Under the pieces are notes generated by a model. The model saw nothing but the letters and a program-made list of their open reading frames with translations, ran no database searches and was not told where the DNA came from. Below, in pieces: positions 1 through 7,785 of a stretch of DNA of 44,670 nt (position 1 is its first letter; the number at the start of each line of letters is the position of its first letter). The stretch comes from Pseudomonadota bacterium. Lineage in GTDB: Bacteria; Pseudomonadota; Alphaproteobacteria; Sphingomonadales; Sphingomonadaceae. Where the stretch lies: positions 1 to 44,670 of the forward strand of contig JAFAGN010000088.1 in assembly GCA_023422695.1 (NCBI GenBank), written 5' to 3'. Both the position numbers and the translations under genes were made by a program.

Positions 1-19
1 CCCTTCGACAAGCTCAGGG
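1..19. repeat. Short palindromic repeat remnant at left edge
   Basis: The first 19 bases read CCCTTCGACAAGCTCAGGG, which forms a hairpin (CCCT...AGGG with further internal pairing) and looks like one arm of the REP-like elements common between genes in proteobacteria. The other arm would lie outside the window. Bases 20-45, up to the queG stop, show nothing else. Confidence 0.4.
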
Positions 20-45
20 CTACGGCAATGGAGTCGACGACGACG

Positions 46-1110
46 TCATAGCGCCAACTGATCCAGCGCCCACCGCGCGGCATCCGCCACCATCGGCGTT
101 TCATCCTCCACCAGCCGCTCGAGGACCGGCCGAAAGCCCGCATCGCCGCTATTGCCCGCCGCAATTGCGGCATTGCGGACCATTCGCCCGCGCCCGATGC
201 GCTTGATCGGCGACCCCGCGAAAACCTGCCGGAACGCGGCATCGTCGAGCGCGAGCAAGTCGGCGAGCGATGGCGCGGCCAGCTCGGCGCGCGGCAGAAA
301 GGCCCGGTGCGTATGCGCGGTGTCGGCAAACTTGTTCCACGGGCACACCGCCAGACAATCGTCACAGCCATAAACGCGGTTGCCGATGCCCCGGCGCAGG
401 TCATGCGGGATCGGCCCGTCATGCTCGATCGTGAGGTACGAAATGCAGCGCCGCGCATCGACCCGGTAGGGCGCGGGAAACGCCTGCGTCGGGCAAGCGT
501 CCTGACACGCCATGCAGCTGCCGCAGCGGTCGCGCCCTGCCCGACTGGGCGCGAGGTCCAACGTCGTATAGATGGCGCCGAGGAACAACCAGCTGCCATG
601 GTCGCGGCTGACCAGATTGCTATGCTTGCCCTGCCAGCCAAGTCCGGCGGCGGCGGCCAGCGGCTTTTCCATCACCGGCGCGGTATCGACGAACACCTTG
701 AGTTCGCTCCCGGGGACTTCGGCAACGAGCCAGCGCGCGACCGCCTTCAGCGCCTTTTTCACGACGTCATGATAGTCGCCGCCCTGCGCATAGACCGAAA
801 TCCGTCCGCGATCCGCATGATCGGCAAGCGCCAGCGGGTCGTGCGCGGGGGCATAGCTCATCCCCAGCGCGATCACCGACCGCACTTCCGGCCACAGCCC
901 CTTGGGCGATCCGCGCTGCGCGGCGCGGCTTTCCATCCAGATCATGTCGCCGTGGCGCCCCTCGGCCAGCCATTGCTGCAACCGCGCCGCGGTTTGCGGC
1001 GCCGCATCGGCATCGGCGATGCCGAACGCGACGAAACCATGCGCGCGCGCCACCACCTCCAGGCGGTCTTCCAGCGACGACGGTCCAACAGGCAAGGCTT
1101 CGGCAACCAT
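46..1110 (-). CDS. queG: Epoxyqueuosine reductase QueG
   Basis: The 354-residue product should be the cytoplasmic iron-sulfur, cobalamin-dependent enzyme that reduces epoxyqueuosine in tRNA to queuosine, the last step of queuosine synthesis. Two ferredoxin-like cysteine clusters are visible: Cys196, 199, 202 and 206 (CGSCMACQDACP) and Cys222, 249, 252 and 256 (CDDCLAVCPWN). The motif VDTAPVMEK at 141-149 contains the Asp expected to be the catalytic acid (Asp142). The C-terminal tail with helical-repeat character is also typical. Length is normal for the family. It is transcribed away from the ABC exporter, sharing a 67-bp divergent gap, and no partner queuosine genes are nearby. Confidence 0.93.
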   Translation of the reverse strand: MVAEALPVGPSSLEDRLEVVARAHGFVAFGIADADAAPQTAARLQQWLAEGRHGDMIWMESRAAQRGSPKGLWPEVRSVIALGMSYAPAHDPLALADHADRGRISVYAQGGDYHDVVKKALKAVARWLVAEVPGSELKVFVDTAPVMEKPLAAAAGLGWQGKHSNLVSRDHGSWLFLGAIYTTLDLAPSRAGRDRCGSCMACQDACPTQAFPAPYRVDARRCISYLTIEHDGPIPHDLRRGIGNRVYGCDDCLAVCPWNKFADTAHTHRAFLPRAELAAPSLADLLALDDAAFRQVFAGSPIKRIGRGRMVRNAAIAAGNSGDAGFRPVLERLVEDETPMVADAARWALDQLAL

Positions 1111-1177
1111 TGCCGCTCTATACGCGAGCCGCCTGTCCGTGCCATAGCTTGCGGATGATCAGATCAGGGACCGCAGT

Positions 1178-2131
1178 TTGAACGATTTCAGCGTCGAGGC
1201 GATCGGCCTCACCAAATATTTCGGCGATTTCAAGGCGGTCGACGATGTCAGCCTGCGCGTCCCGACAGGCAGCATCTATGGCGTGCTCGGCCCGAATGGC
1301 GCAGGCAAGACCACCAGCCTGCGCATGACGCTGGGGATCATCGACCCCGACGAGGGGGCGAGCCGCATCTTTGGCGAGCGGCCGCAGGTGGTGCGCCATC
1401 GCATCGGCTACCTCCCTGAGGAACGCGGCCTCTACCCCGGGATGAAGGCGCGCGAGGCAATCGCCTTCATGGGCGCCTTGCGCGGGCTGGACTGGTCCGA
1501 AGGCCGCCGCCGCGCCGCGACCTTCATGACCGAACTCGGGCTCGAACGCGTCATCGACGAAAAGATCCGCAAGATGTCCAAGGGCATGGCGCAGATGATC
1601 CAGCTGATCGGTTCGATCGTCCACGCCCCCGACCTCATCGTCCTCGACGAACCCTTTTCGGGGCTCGACCCGGTCAATCAGGAGCGGCTGGAAATGCTCG
1701 TCCGCCGCGAGCGTGACCGCGGCGCCACCGTGCTGTTTTCGACCCATGTCATGGCCCATGCCGAACGCCTCTGCGACCGGCTGGCGATCATCGCGCGTTC
1801 GCAGCGCCGGTTCGAAGGGACGGTCGACGACGCGCGCAGCCTGCTGCCGATGCAGGTGCGCTACACCCCGCGCGCCGACGCCGACCCGGAATCGATCGCC
1901 GCGCTCCTGCCGACGGGCGCGCAGCCGCGCGGCGACAGCTGGTTTTTCCCGATCGAGGATGCCGACGTCGAACCTTTGCTGGCGCGGATTACGGGCAGCG
2001 GCCTTGGCGTCGCCGGACTGTCGATCACACGCCCCGCGCTCCACGACGCGTTCGTCCATATCGTCCGCCAGGTCGATGCCAGCTTCGACGCCGACGCCGG
2101 AACCGACGCAGTCGAGGAGGCGCTGGCATGA
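1178..2131 (+). CDS. ABC exporter ATP-binding protein (NatA-like)
   Basis: This 317-residue cytoplasmic ATPase has Walker A GPNGAGKTT at 38-46, an ABC signature in the variant form MSKGMAQ at 133-139, and Walker B LIVLDE at 153-158 followed by the D-loop SGLDP. The C-terminal part resembles the DUF4162 tail of NatA/DrrA-type exporters. The start is TTG at 1178; no ATG or GTG is available in frame just upstream, and AGGGA sits about 8 bases before it. It overlaps the permease gene by 4 bases (ATGA), so the two form one translationally coupled unit. The substrate cannot be read from the sequence; Na+ export, as for NatAB, is only a family-level guess. Confidence 0.9.
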   Translation: MNDFSVEAIGLTKYFGDFKAVDDVSLRVPTGSIYGVLGPNGAGKTTSLRMTLGIIDPDEGASRIFGERPQVVRHRIGYLPEERGLYPGMKAREAIAFMGALRGLDWSEGRRRAATFMTELGLERVIDEKIRKMSKGMAQMIQLIGSIVHAPDLIVLDEPFSGLDPVNQERLEMLVRRERDRGATVLFSTHVMAHAERLCDRLAIIARSQRRFEGTVDDARSLLPMQVRYTPRADADPESIAALLPTGAQPRGDSWFFPIEDADVEPLLARITGSGLGVAGLSITRPALHDAFVHIVRQVDASFDADAGTDAVEEALA

Positions 2132-3423
2132 CCCCGTTCGTCAAAAACATGTTCGTCATCGCGCGCCGCGATTTTCTGGCGATCGTCGCCACCCCGACCT
2201 TCCTGCTGTTCCTGCTTGCCCCGCTGTTCATGGTCGGCATGGGGCTGGCCGGGGGTATGGGCGCCTCGCAGCTCGCCGACAGCGCCCGCGGCGCGGGACG
2301 CATCGTGGCGGTCGTCGACGCCGCCGACGTCGAGGCGCTGCGCGCTGCGGACGCCCGTTTGCGCGCCAGCGTCGCGCGCCGCGTGCCGGTGCTCGAGCTT
2401 CGCATCGCCAGCCCGGCTAACGCCGATCCGATCGCGATCGCGCGCGAAAAGGGCAGCGACACCTATGCCGTGCTGAGCGGCCCGCTCGCGACCCCGCGCA
2501 TCGTCGAGCGCGAAGCCGACAGCAATGCCGGTCACTATCTTGCCCTGCTCGCCGACGATGTCCGGCGCGCCAAGGCCGCTGGGCCGATGCCTGCGGTGAC
2601 CCCGAAATTCGAAGCGCTGGCGAGCGGCGGCACCAGCATCGCGCTCCAGCAATCTTTGGGCTTTGGTGCGGTCTTCATCATCTTCCTGCTCACTTTGCTG
2701 CTCGCGGGCCAGACCGTCAGCTCGCTCGCCGAGGAAAAGGGCAACAAGGTGATCGAAATCCTTGCCGCCGCCGTACCGCTCGAAAGCGTTTTCCTCGGCA
2801 AGCTGCTCGGTTTTCTGGGGGTTGCGGTGCTGTTCATCGCCTTCTGGCTGGTGATGGCGCTCGCCGGCGGACTGATCGCCGCGCTGCAGATCGATCCGGC
2901 GGCGCTGGCATCGGTGCAAAGCGCCAGCAAGGCGACCGCCGCGCTCACCGCCGCGCCCGCGACCGACTGGCCCTTCTTTCTCGGCATGGGCTTTGTCTAT
3001 TTCATCCTGTCCTTCCTGCTCCTCGGCGCGGTCTTCCTCGGTGTCGGGGCGCAAGCGGCGACGGTGCGCGAAATCCAGATGCTCAGCCTGCCGATCACGA
3101 TTTTTCAGGTCGGCATGTTCAGCCTGTCGACCGCCGCGGCCAGCGCGCCGGGCAGCAGTCTGTCGACGATCGCACAAATTTTCCCCTTCTCGTCGCCGCT
3201 CGCGATGGCGGCGCGCGCCGCAACCGACGACAGCAAGGCGGTCCACCTGCTCGCGCTCGGCTGGCAGACGATCTGGGTCGCACTCGTCATCTATATCTCG
3301 GTCCGCCTCTTCCGCGCCGGGGTGCTCAGCGGCGGCAGCAGCTGGACATTCTGGCGGAAGAAACGAAGCGCGGCAGCACTTGCCGCCAGCACCGCCGCGA
3401 CGATCGGCAATCACCATTCATAA
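2128..3423 (+). CDS. ABC-2 type permease (NatB-like)
   Basis: The 431-residue protein is the membrane partner of the ATPase it overlaps by 4 bases. One N-terminal membrane segment (about residues 20-45) is followed by a roughly 150-residue soluble extracytoplasmic region and then five or six hydrophobic helices from about residue 175 onward. This is the arrangement of the NatB/ABC2_membrane_3 class. The motif EEKGNKVIEILAAAVPLESV after the second helix is typical of the coupling region in these permeases. The transported compound is unknown. The gene ends just before a strong inverted-repeat element that may serve as its terminator. Confidence 0.87.
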   Translation: MTPFVKNMFVIARRDFLAIVATPTFLLFLLAPLFMVGMGLAGGMGASQLADSARGAGRIVAVVDAADVEALRAADARLRASVARRVPVLELRIASPANADPIAIAREKGSDTYAVLSGPLATPRIVEREADSNAGHYLALLADDVRRAKAAGPMPAVTPKFEALASGGTSIALQQSLGFGAVFIIFLLTLLLAGQTVSSLAEEKGNKVIEILAAAVPLESVFLGKLLGFLGVAVLFIAFWLVMALAGGLIAALQIDPAALASVQSASKATAALTAAPATDWPFFLGMGFVYFILSFLLLGAVFLGVGAQAATVREIQMLSLPITIFQVGMFSLSTAAASAPGSSLSTIAQIFPFSSPLAMAARAATDDSKAVHLLALGWQTIWVALVIYISVRLFRAGVLSGGSSWTFWRKKRSAAALAASTAATIGNHHS

Positions 3424-3426
3424 CAT

Positions 3427-3504
3427 CGTCATCCCGGCGAAAGCCGGGATCTCGCCGCTGCGGCGATACGATAGGGTGAGATCCCGGCCTTCGCCGGGAT
3501 GACG
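3427..3504. repeat. Inverted pair of REP-like elements after the ABC operon
   Basis: Two 27-base arms, 3427-3453 and 3478-3504, are inverted copies of each other that differ at one position. Each arm is itself palindromic around ATCCCGGCGAAAGCCGGGAT. This is the well-known type of intergenic REP doublet. The right arm is followed by GACGAAAAAAGAGG, so the structure could also end ABC-operon transcription, though there is no clean T run on the plus strand. Confidence 0.75.
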
Positions 3505-3551
3505 AAAAAAGAGGTGGCAGGCACCCGCGGCGCTGAACGCCGAGCCCCTCA

Positions 3552-3580
3552 TTGACAAAGCTGTAAATAGTGGCATTCTG
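3552..3580 (+). promoter_or_regulatory. Possible promoter for the P450 gene
   Basis: TTGACA at 3552-3557 is a perfect -35 hexamer. At 16-17 bases spacing the -10 candidate (CATTCT at 3574-3579) is weak, matching only three of six consensus positions. It lies about 45 bases before the P450 start and downstream of the REP pair, which fits, but the call is tentative. Confidence 0.3.
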
Positions 3581-3625
3581 CAACTGATCAGGCCGCGCCA
3601 GACGGCCCTTCAGAGGAGCTGCCCC

Positions 3626-4882
3626 ATGGCCACCCAGATTCGCACCGCCCCCGAAATCGCCAACCCGCTCGACGTCAGCCGCGCCGAACTGTGGAGCGAG
3701 GATCGCTGGCAGGAACCCATGCGCCAGCTGCGCGCCGAATCGCCGATTTATCGCTGCGAGGATTCGAAATTCGGCCCCTATTGGTCGGTGACCACCTACA
3801 AACCGATCCAGCATATCGAGGCGCTGCCGAAGATTTTCTCCTCGTCGTGGGAATATGGCGGAATCACCGTCGCGGGTGACGGCGTCGAACATCTGAAAGA
3901 GGGCGAAATCCCGCTGCCGATGTTCATCGCGATGGATCCGCCGCAGCACACCGCGCAGCGCCGCACCGTCGCTCCCGCGTTCGGACCGTCCGAAATCGAG
4001 CGGATGCGCGCCGACACCGTCGCACGCACCGCAGCGCTGATCGATACGCTGCCGATCGGCGAGCCCTTCGACTGGGTCGAAAAACTGTCGATCGAACTCA
4101 CGACCGACATGCTCGCCATCCTGTTCGATTTTCCGTGGGAGGAACGCCACCGGCTGACCGCCTGGTCCGATGCGCTGGGCGATATCGAATCGTTCGACAC
4201 CACCGAACAGCGTCAGGCGCGCACCGCCAAGGCGTTTGAAATGGGCGCCGCGTTCAAGGAATTGTGGGACCGCAAGGCGCTGAACCCCGGCGAACACGAC
4301 CTCATCTCGATCATGCTGCAATCCGACGCGATGAAGCATATGAGCGAGCATGAATTCATGGGCAATCTCATCCTGCTCATCGTCGGCGGCAACGACACGA
4401 CGCGCAATTCGATGTCGGCCTATGCCTATGGCCTGCATTGCTTCCCCGAAGAACGCGCCAAGCTGGAGGCGAACCATGATCCCGAACTCGCGGTCAACGC
4501 GATGCACGAAATCATCCGCTGGCAGACCCCGCTCGCCCACATGCGCCGCACCGCGATGGAGGATACCGAGCTGTTCGGGCACCAGATCAAGAAGCGCGAC
4601 AAGATCGCGCTCTGGTATGCGTCGGCCAACCGCGACGAAAGCGTCTTTCCCGACGGCGACCGGATCATCGTCGACCGCGAGAACGCGCGCCGCCACCTCG
4701 CCTTCGGTTATGGCATCCATCGCTGCGTCGGCGCGCGCGTCGCCGAATTGCAGCTGACGACGCTGATTTCGGAAATGCAGAAGCGCCGCCTGCGCGTCAA
4801 TGTGCTCGCCGAGCCCGAGCGCGTACACGCCAGCTTCGTCCACGGCTATCGCCATATGCAGGTCGAGCTGGAGAAATATTGA
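3626..4882 (+). CDS. Cytochrome P450, CYP153-like (alkane or fatty-acid terminal hydroxylase candidate)
   Basis: The 418-residue soluble P450 shows the heme-ligand loop FGYGIHRCVG with Cys367, the I-helix oxygen-activation motif GGNDTT at 254-259 and the K-helix EIIR at 295-298. Several stretches are those I associate with the CYP153 family: MFIAMDPPQH, WVEKLSIELTTDMLAILFDF, LLIVGGNDTTRNS and RWQTPLAHMRRTA. CYP153 enzymes hydroxylate the terminal carbon of medium-chain alkanes and related substrates using a ferredoxin and a ferredoxin reductase. Neither partner gene is nearby, so electrons must come from proteins encoded elsewhere. AGAGGAG stands about 6 bases before the ATG. P450 assignment is firm; the subfamily is from remembered motif similarity. 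Confidence 0.9.
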   Translation: MATQIRTAPEIANPLDVSRAELWSEDRWQEPMRQLRAESPIYRCEDSKFGPYWSVTTYKPIQHIEALPKIFSSSWEYGGITVAGDGVEHLKEGEIPLPMFIAMDPPQHTAQRRTVAPAFGPSEIERMRADTVARTAALIDTLPIGEPFDWVEKLSIELTTDMLAILFDFPWEERHRLTAWSDALGDIESFDTTEQRQARTAKAFEMGAAFKELWDRKALNPGEHDLISIMLQSDAMKHMSEHEFMGNLILLIVGGNDTTRNSMSAYAYGLHCFPEERAKLEANHDPELAVNAMHEIIRWQTPLAHMRRTAMEDTELFGHQIKKRDKIALWYASANRDESVFPDGDRIIVDRENARRHLAFGYGIHRCVGARVAELQLTTLISEMQKRRLRVNVLAEPERVHASFVHGYRHMQVELEKY

Positions 4883-4955
4883 CGCGGCTTGAAACCTGGC
4901 GCCACAAGACCACGTATCTGACGTCAAGGCCCGGCAATCGGGTCAGGAGTCCGCC

Positions 4956-5441
4956 ATGATCGACCGCCGTTATCTGCTCGCTGGCCTCGCCCTTGGCGGC
5001 GGGGTGATCGCCGCCCCGTTGCTGTTCGCCAAATCGTCGCGTCCGCAGGCCGCCGCTGGCTGGCGGCTCTCCGATGCCGAATGGAAAAAGCGCCTGTCGC
5101 CGCTGCAATATCGCGTGCTGCGCGAAGCGGCGACCGAGCGACCGTTCACCAGCCCGCTCGACAAGGAAAAGCGCGTCGGCACCTTTTTGTGCGCGGGCTG
5201 CGCACTGCCGCTCTATTCGAGCAAGACCAAGTTCGACAGCGGCACCGGCTGGCCGAGCTTCTGGGCGCCGCTCAGGGGCGGCATCGCCACATCGACCGAC
5301 TATGACCTCGGCTATCCGCGCACCGAAGTGCATTGCAAACGCTGCGGCGGTCATCTCGGCCACGTCTTTAACGATGGGCCGAAACCTACGGGCAAACGCT
5401 ATTGCATGAACGGCGCCGCGCTCGTCTTCCGCCCCACCTGA
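4956..5441 (+). CDS. msrB: Peptide-methionine (R)-S-oxide reductase MsrB with export signal
   Basis: The 161-residue protein repairs the R form of methionine sulfoxide in oxidised proteins. Zinc-binding pairs CAGC (Cys79, 82) and CKRC (Cys127, 130) are present, as is the catalytic RYCMNG with Cys150. The N-terminus MIDRRYLLAGLALGGG has a twin-arginine followed by a hydrophobic core, suggesting Tat export to the periplasm or membrane anchoring; most MsrB proteins are cytosolic, so this copy probably protects the envelope. It lies 73 bases after the P450 gene in the same direction, and may be co-transcribed with it. It is convergent with the glycan cassette. Confidence 0.92.
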   Translation: MIDRRYLLAGLALGGGVIAAPLLFAKSSRPQAAAGWRLSDAEWKKRLSPLQYRVLREAATERPFTSPLDKEKRVGTFLCAGCALPLYSSKTKFDSGTGWPSFWAPLRGGIATSTDYDLGYPRTEVHCKRCGGHLGHVFNDGPKPTGKRYCMNGAALVFRPT

Positions 5442-5451
5442 CGTCGCGGCG

Positions 5452-7329
5452 TCAGCTGGTCACCGGCTTGACGCGCCACACCGACAGCCCGGCGCGCGAT
5501 GCTATCGGCACCGCCTCCAGCCATTTCGGCGGTTTCCCGGCATAAAGTTGCGCCGCCAGCGCATCCTTGCGCGCATGACGATATTTGGTGAAATCATTGG
5601 CGGTCCGGCAAAACACGATCAGCGTCGCGCCCTGTTGGCGGACCAGCGCCTCGGCCTGCGCCGGGTCGCCGGCGAACACGCGGATGCTATCCGCCATCGC
5701 CTCCTTGTTGCGGTGATGCGGCGTCGCGACCAGGCTATGGCGCGTCCAGAACATCACCGGCGCGCCAAGATCGATCGGGGTCAGGATCGTCGTCGTCGGC
5801 TGGCGATCGAGCGCCGCAATCGCCGCAGGATCAAGGCAGGTCGTGTGATAGCGATTTGCCGCCGCGATCTGCTCGGCCGCAGCGGCATCCTTGGCCTTCA
5901 GTGACGGGACGAGCGCGGTGAGCACGATGAGCGCCGCGGTGCTGCCGATCAGGGGCAAGGTCAGCGCGGCCGCAACCGAACCCAGAACCCGCGGAATGAT
6001 CGACGAAATCGCCCGAGCCCGCGTCCACAGCCGCAAGCCCAGCCAGGCACAGCCCGGTATCGCAAACAGATGCGCCGTCGCGACGCTCCGCAACACCAGC
6101 AAGGACAAGACTGCCGCGCCGAGCAGTGCAGCGATCACCGTCGCCCAGTTGCGCCGATCAGCGGCTTCGCCAGCCGCGCGCCACGCCAGCAGCGATCCGG
6201 CCAGGCCTATCAGCGACGGGACGAGCACATGGACCGCATCCTGCGCCGCCGATGCCCAAAGCGGCTGCCCTTCCAGCACATTTTTGTACCAATATTCGAC
6301 CACGATCGGGTCGAGCGTCGCAAACGGCCCTTTCGCACACAAAGGCTCTGTCCACACCAGCGCCCCCGCCGCGGCCAGTCCGGCGGCACCCAGCAGACCA
6401 AGGCGCACCCAGATAGTTCCCGGGTTTGCCCGCGCCGCGGCAAAGCTTAGCGCTGCCGCTGCGACAAACGCCGCCATATAGGGCGCCGACAGCGAATCGC
6501 ACCAGGTTCCGGTCAATCCCACCGGGCCGCGCGTGGCGAACTGGATCAGGATGGCACCGCCAGCCAGCGCGCCCATAAAGCCGCACAGACGGTCGCGATC
6601 GGCGATTCGGCCGTGCAACGCCCAGCGCAGCGCGGCAAGCCCTGCAAACAGCGCCACGATCGGCAATCCTTCGATCGATACCGCCAGCAACGCCGCCGCG
6701 AACACCCCGCCCCACAAACCGGCACGCCAATTGGCCGGTCGCAGCGCCTGCCCCATGATCAGCATCGCCAGCAAGATCTGCCAGCCATGATGGTCGACGC
6801 GCAGCGGGCGAAACTGGACCACGATGAAACCCGCCATGATCAGGAACAGCGGCGCGGCATAAGCGATCCGCCAGTCGGACAGATTGCGATAGCCGAGCGC
6901 GCAGGCGGCGCACAACGCCGCCCCCAGCATCGGTGGCCACAACGTCATCACGACGCGTTCGGCCATCGCCTGCCCAAGGAGCGGTTCGAGAATCAGGATA
7001 CCAAGCGCGAGCGGAACATCGACAATCCGCGACCAGTGCATCAGCACCCCGCCGCCGGCCGGATTGACGCGATATTGCGTCAGATCCCACCAGCTTTGTC
7101 CCGCCAACAGATCGCGAACCTGCACCATGCGCATCGCGTCGTCGGTGTCGGACAGGTCGAGCGCGGCGATGGCCTGCCATTGCACCGCGATCGCGATCAG
7201 ACTCATTGCGGTCCACAGGATCAGCGCGATCCGCACCGGGGTCAGCCAATGCGCGAACTTGGCCGCCCTATCCGCCGACGGCGCGGCGGTCGCCAATGCG
7301 CCGCTTGCGCCAGGCGACGCGGCATCCAT
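5452..7329 (-). CDS. Polytopic membrane protein, GT-C glycosyltransferase-like
   Basis: I do not recognise a named family for this 625-residue protein. It has about 11-13 hydrophobic helices. Just after the first helix comes DTDDAMRMVQVRDLLAG (from residue 62), then LMHWSR (97-102), then RVDHHGWQ, and near the C-terminus VATPHHRNKEAM. An acidic D-x-D-D motif in the first extracytoplasmic loop is the hallmark of GT-C enzymes, which take sugars from lipid carriers. The start ATG at 7329 overlaps the gtrA stop (TGATG); a GTG one codon earlier is possible. It is paralogous to the frameshifted gene at 9381-11233. Likely role: adding sugar to a surface polymer or protein; substrate unknown. Confidence 0.75.
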   Translation of the reverse strand: MDAASPGASGALATAAPSADRAAKFAHWLTPVRIALILWTAMSLIAIAVQWQAIAALDLSDTDDAMRMVQVRDLLAGQSWWDLTQYRVNPAGGGVLMHWSRIVDVPLALGILILEPLLGQAMAERVVMTLWPPMLGAALCAACALGYRNLSDWRIAYAAPLFLIMAGFIVVQFRPLRVDHHGWQILLAMLIMGQALRPANWRAGLWGGVFAAALLAVSIEGLPIVALFAGLAALRWALHGRIADRDRLCGFMGALAGGAILIQFATRGPVGLTGTWCDSLSAPYMAAFVAAAALSFAAARANPGTIWVRLGLLGAAGLAAAGALVWTEPLCAKGPFATLDPIVVEYWYKNVLEGQPLWASAAQDAVHVLVPSLIGLAGSLLAWRAAGEAADRRNWATVIAALLGAAVLSLLVLRSVATAHLFAIPGCAWLGLRLWTRARAISSIIPRVLGSVAAALTLPLIGSTAALIVLTALVPSLKAKDAAAAEQIAAANRYHTTCLDPAAIAALDRQPTTTILTPIDLGAPVMFWTRHSLVATPHHRNKEAMADSIRVFAGDPAQAEALVRQQGATLIVFCRTANDFTKYRHARKDALAAQLYAGKPPKWLEAVPIASRAGLSVWRVKPVTS

Positions 7330-7760
7330 CACGCCACCGCAGTCCGAAAGACGATATGGCGGCGCAGCAGATAGGTGGTCTGGAAACTGATGACGATCGC
7401 CGCCAGCTTGGCAAGGCGCGGGTCGAGCCCGAACGCGCTGCCGGTGCCGACGATCGCCGTCGTGACGGCAAGACCGATCAGCGCCGAACCGACGAACAGC
7501 ATTTTCTGGCGGTGCCGCTCACCGGTGCCGCGCGCCGCGGCGCCGTCGGCAAACACCAGGCGGCTCGACACCAGCCAGTGGACCAATATCCCGGCGCAGT
7601 AACCCACCGCCGACGCCGCCATCGGCGACAATCCGGCATCGAGCAACAGCAGGAACAATCCGGCATCGCTGCCCAGCGCGAGCACGCTGGCGAGCAGATA
7701 GTTCAGCCAGCGGATCTCGCCGCGGCGAACGGCGGCAATCAGTTTCAGCGCGGGTTGCAT
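7329..7760 (-). CDS. GtrA family membrane protein
   Basis: This 143-residue protein has four predicted membrane helices and the GtrA-family pattern: RWLNYLLASVLALGSDAGLF at the first helix, VGYCAGILVHWLVSSRLVF, and a final helix ending TYLLRRHIVF. GtrA proteins are thought to flip polyprenyl-phosphate-linked sugars across the inner membrane for use by an external glycosyltransferase. Its position next to two GT-C-like proteins supports that role. ATG at 7760 is preferred because GGAGGGG lies about 7-9 bases upstream; the frame extends to a TTG at 7781. Its stop codon overlaps the next gene's start. Confidence 0.85.
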   Translation of the reverse strand: MQPALKLIAAVRRGEIRWLNYLLASVLALGSDAGLFLLLLDAGLSPMAASAVGYCAGILVHWLVSSRLVFADGAAARGTGERHRQKMLFVGSALIGLAVTTAIVGTGSAFGLDPRLAKLAAIVISFQTTYLLRRHIVFRTAVA

Positions 7761-7785
7761 GGCAAGGACCCCTCCGGCCAAGACG

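Noticed and set aside
307..1158. Long open frame of 283 codons opposite queG
   Set aside because: It is antisense to a gene with clear catalytic motifs and its translation is Arg/His-rich without any recognisable pattern, as expected of a shadow in GC-rich DNA.
1861..3417. 518-codon open frame opposite the ABC exporter
   Set aside because: Translation is dominated by Arg, Glu and Asp with no domain; it mirrors the real exporter genes.
3326..4927. 533-codon open frame opposite the P450 gene
   Set aside because: Shadow of the P450 gene; it also runs through the REP pair, unlike a real gene.
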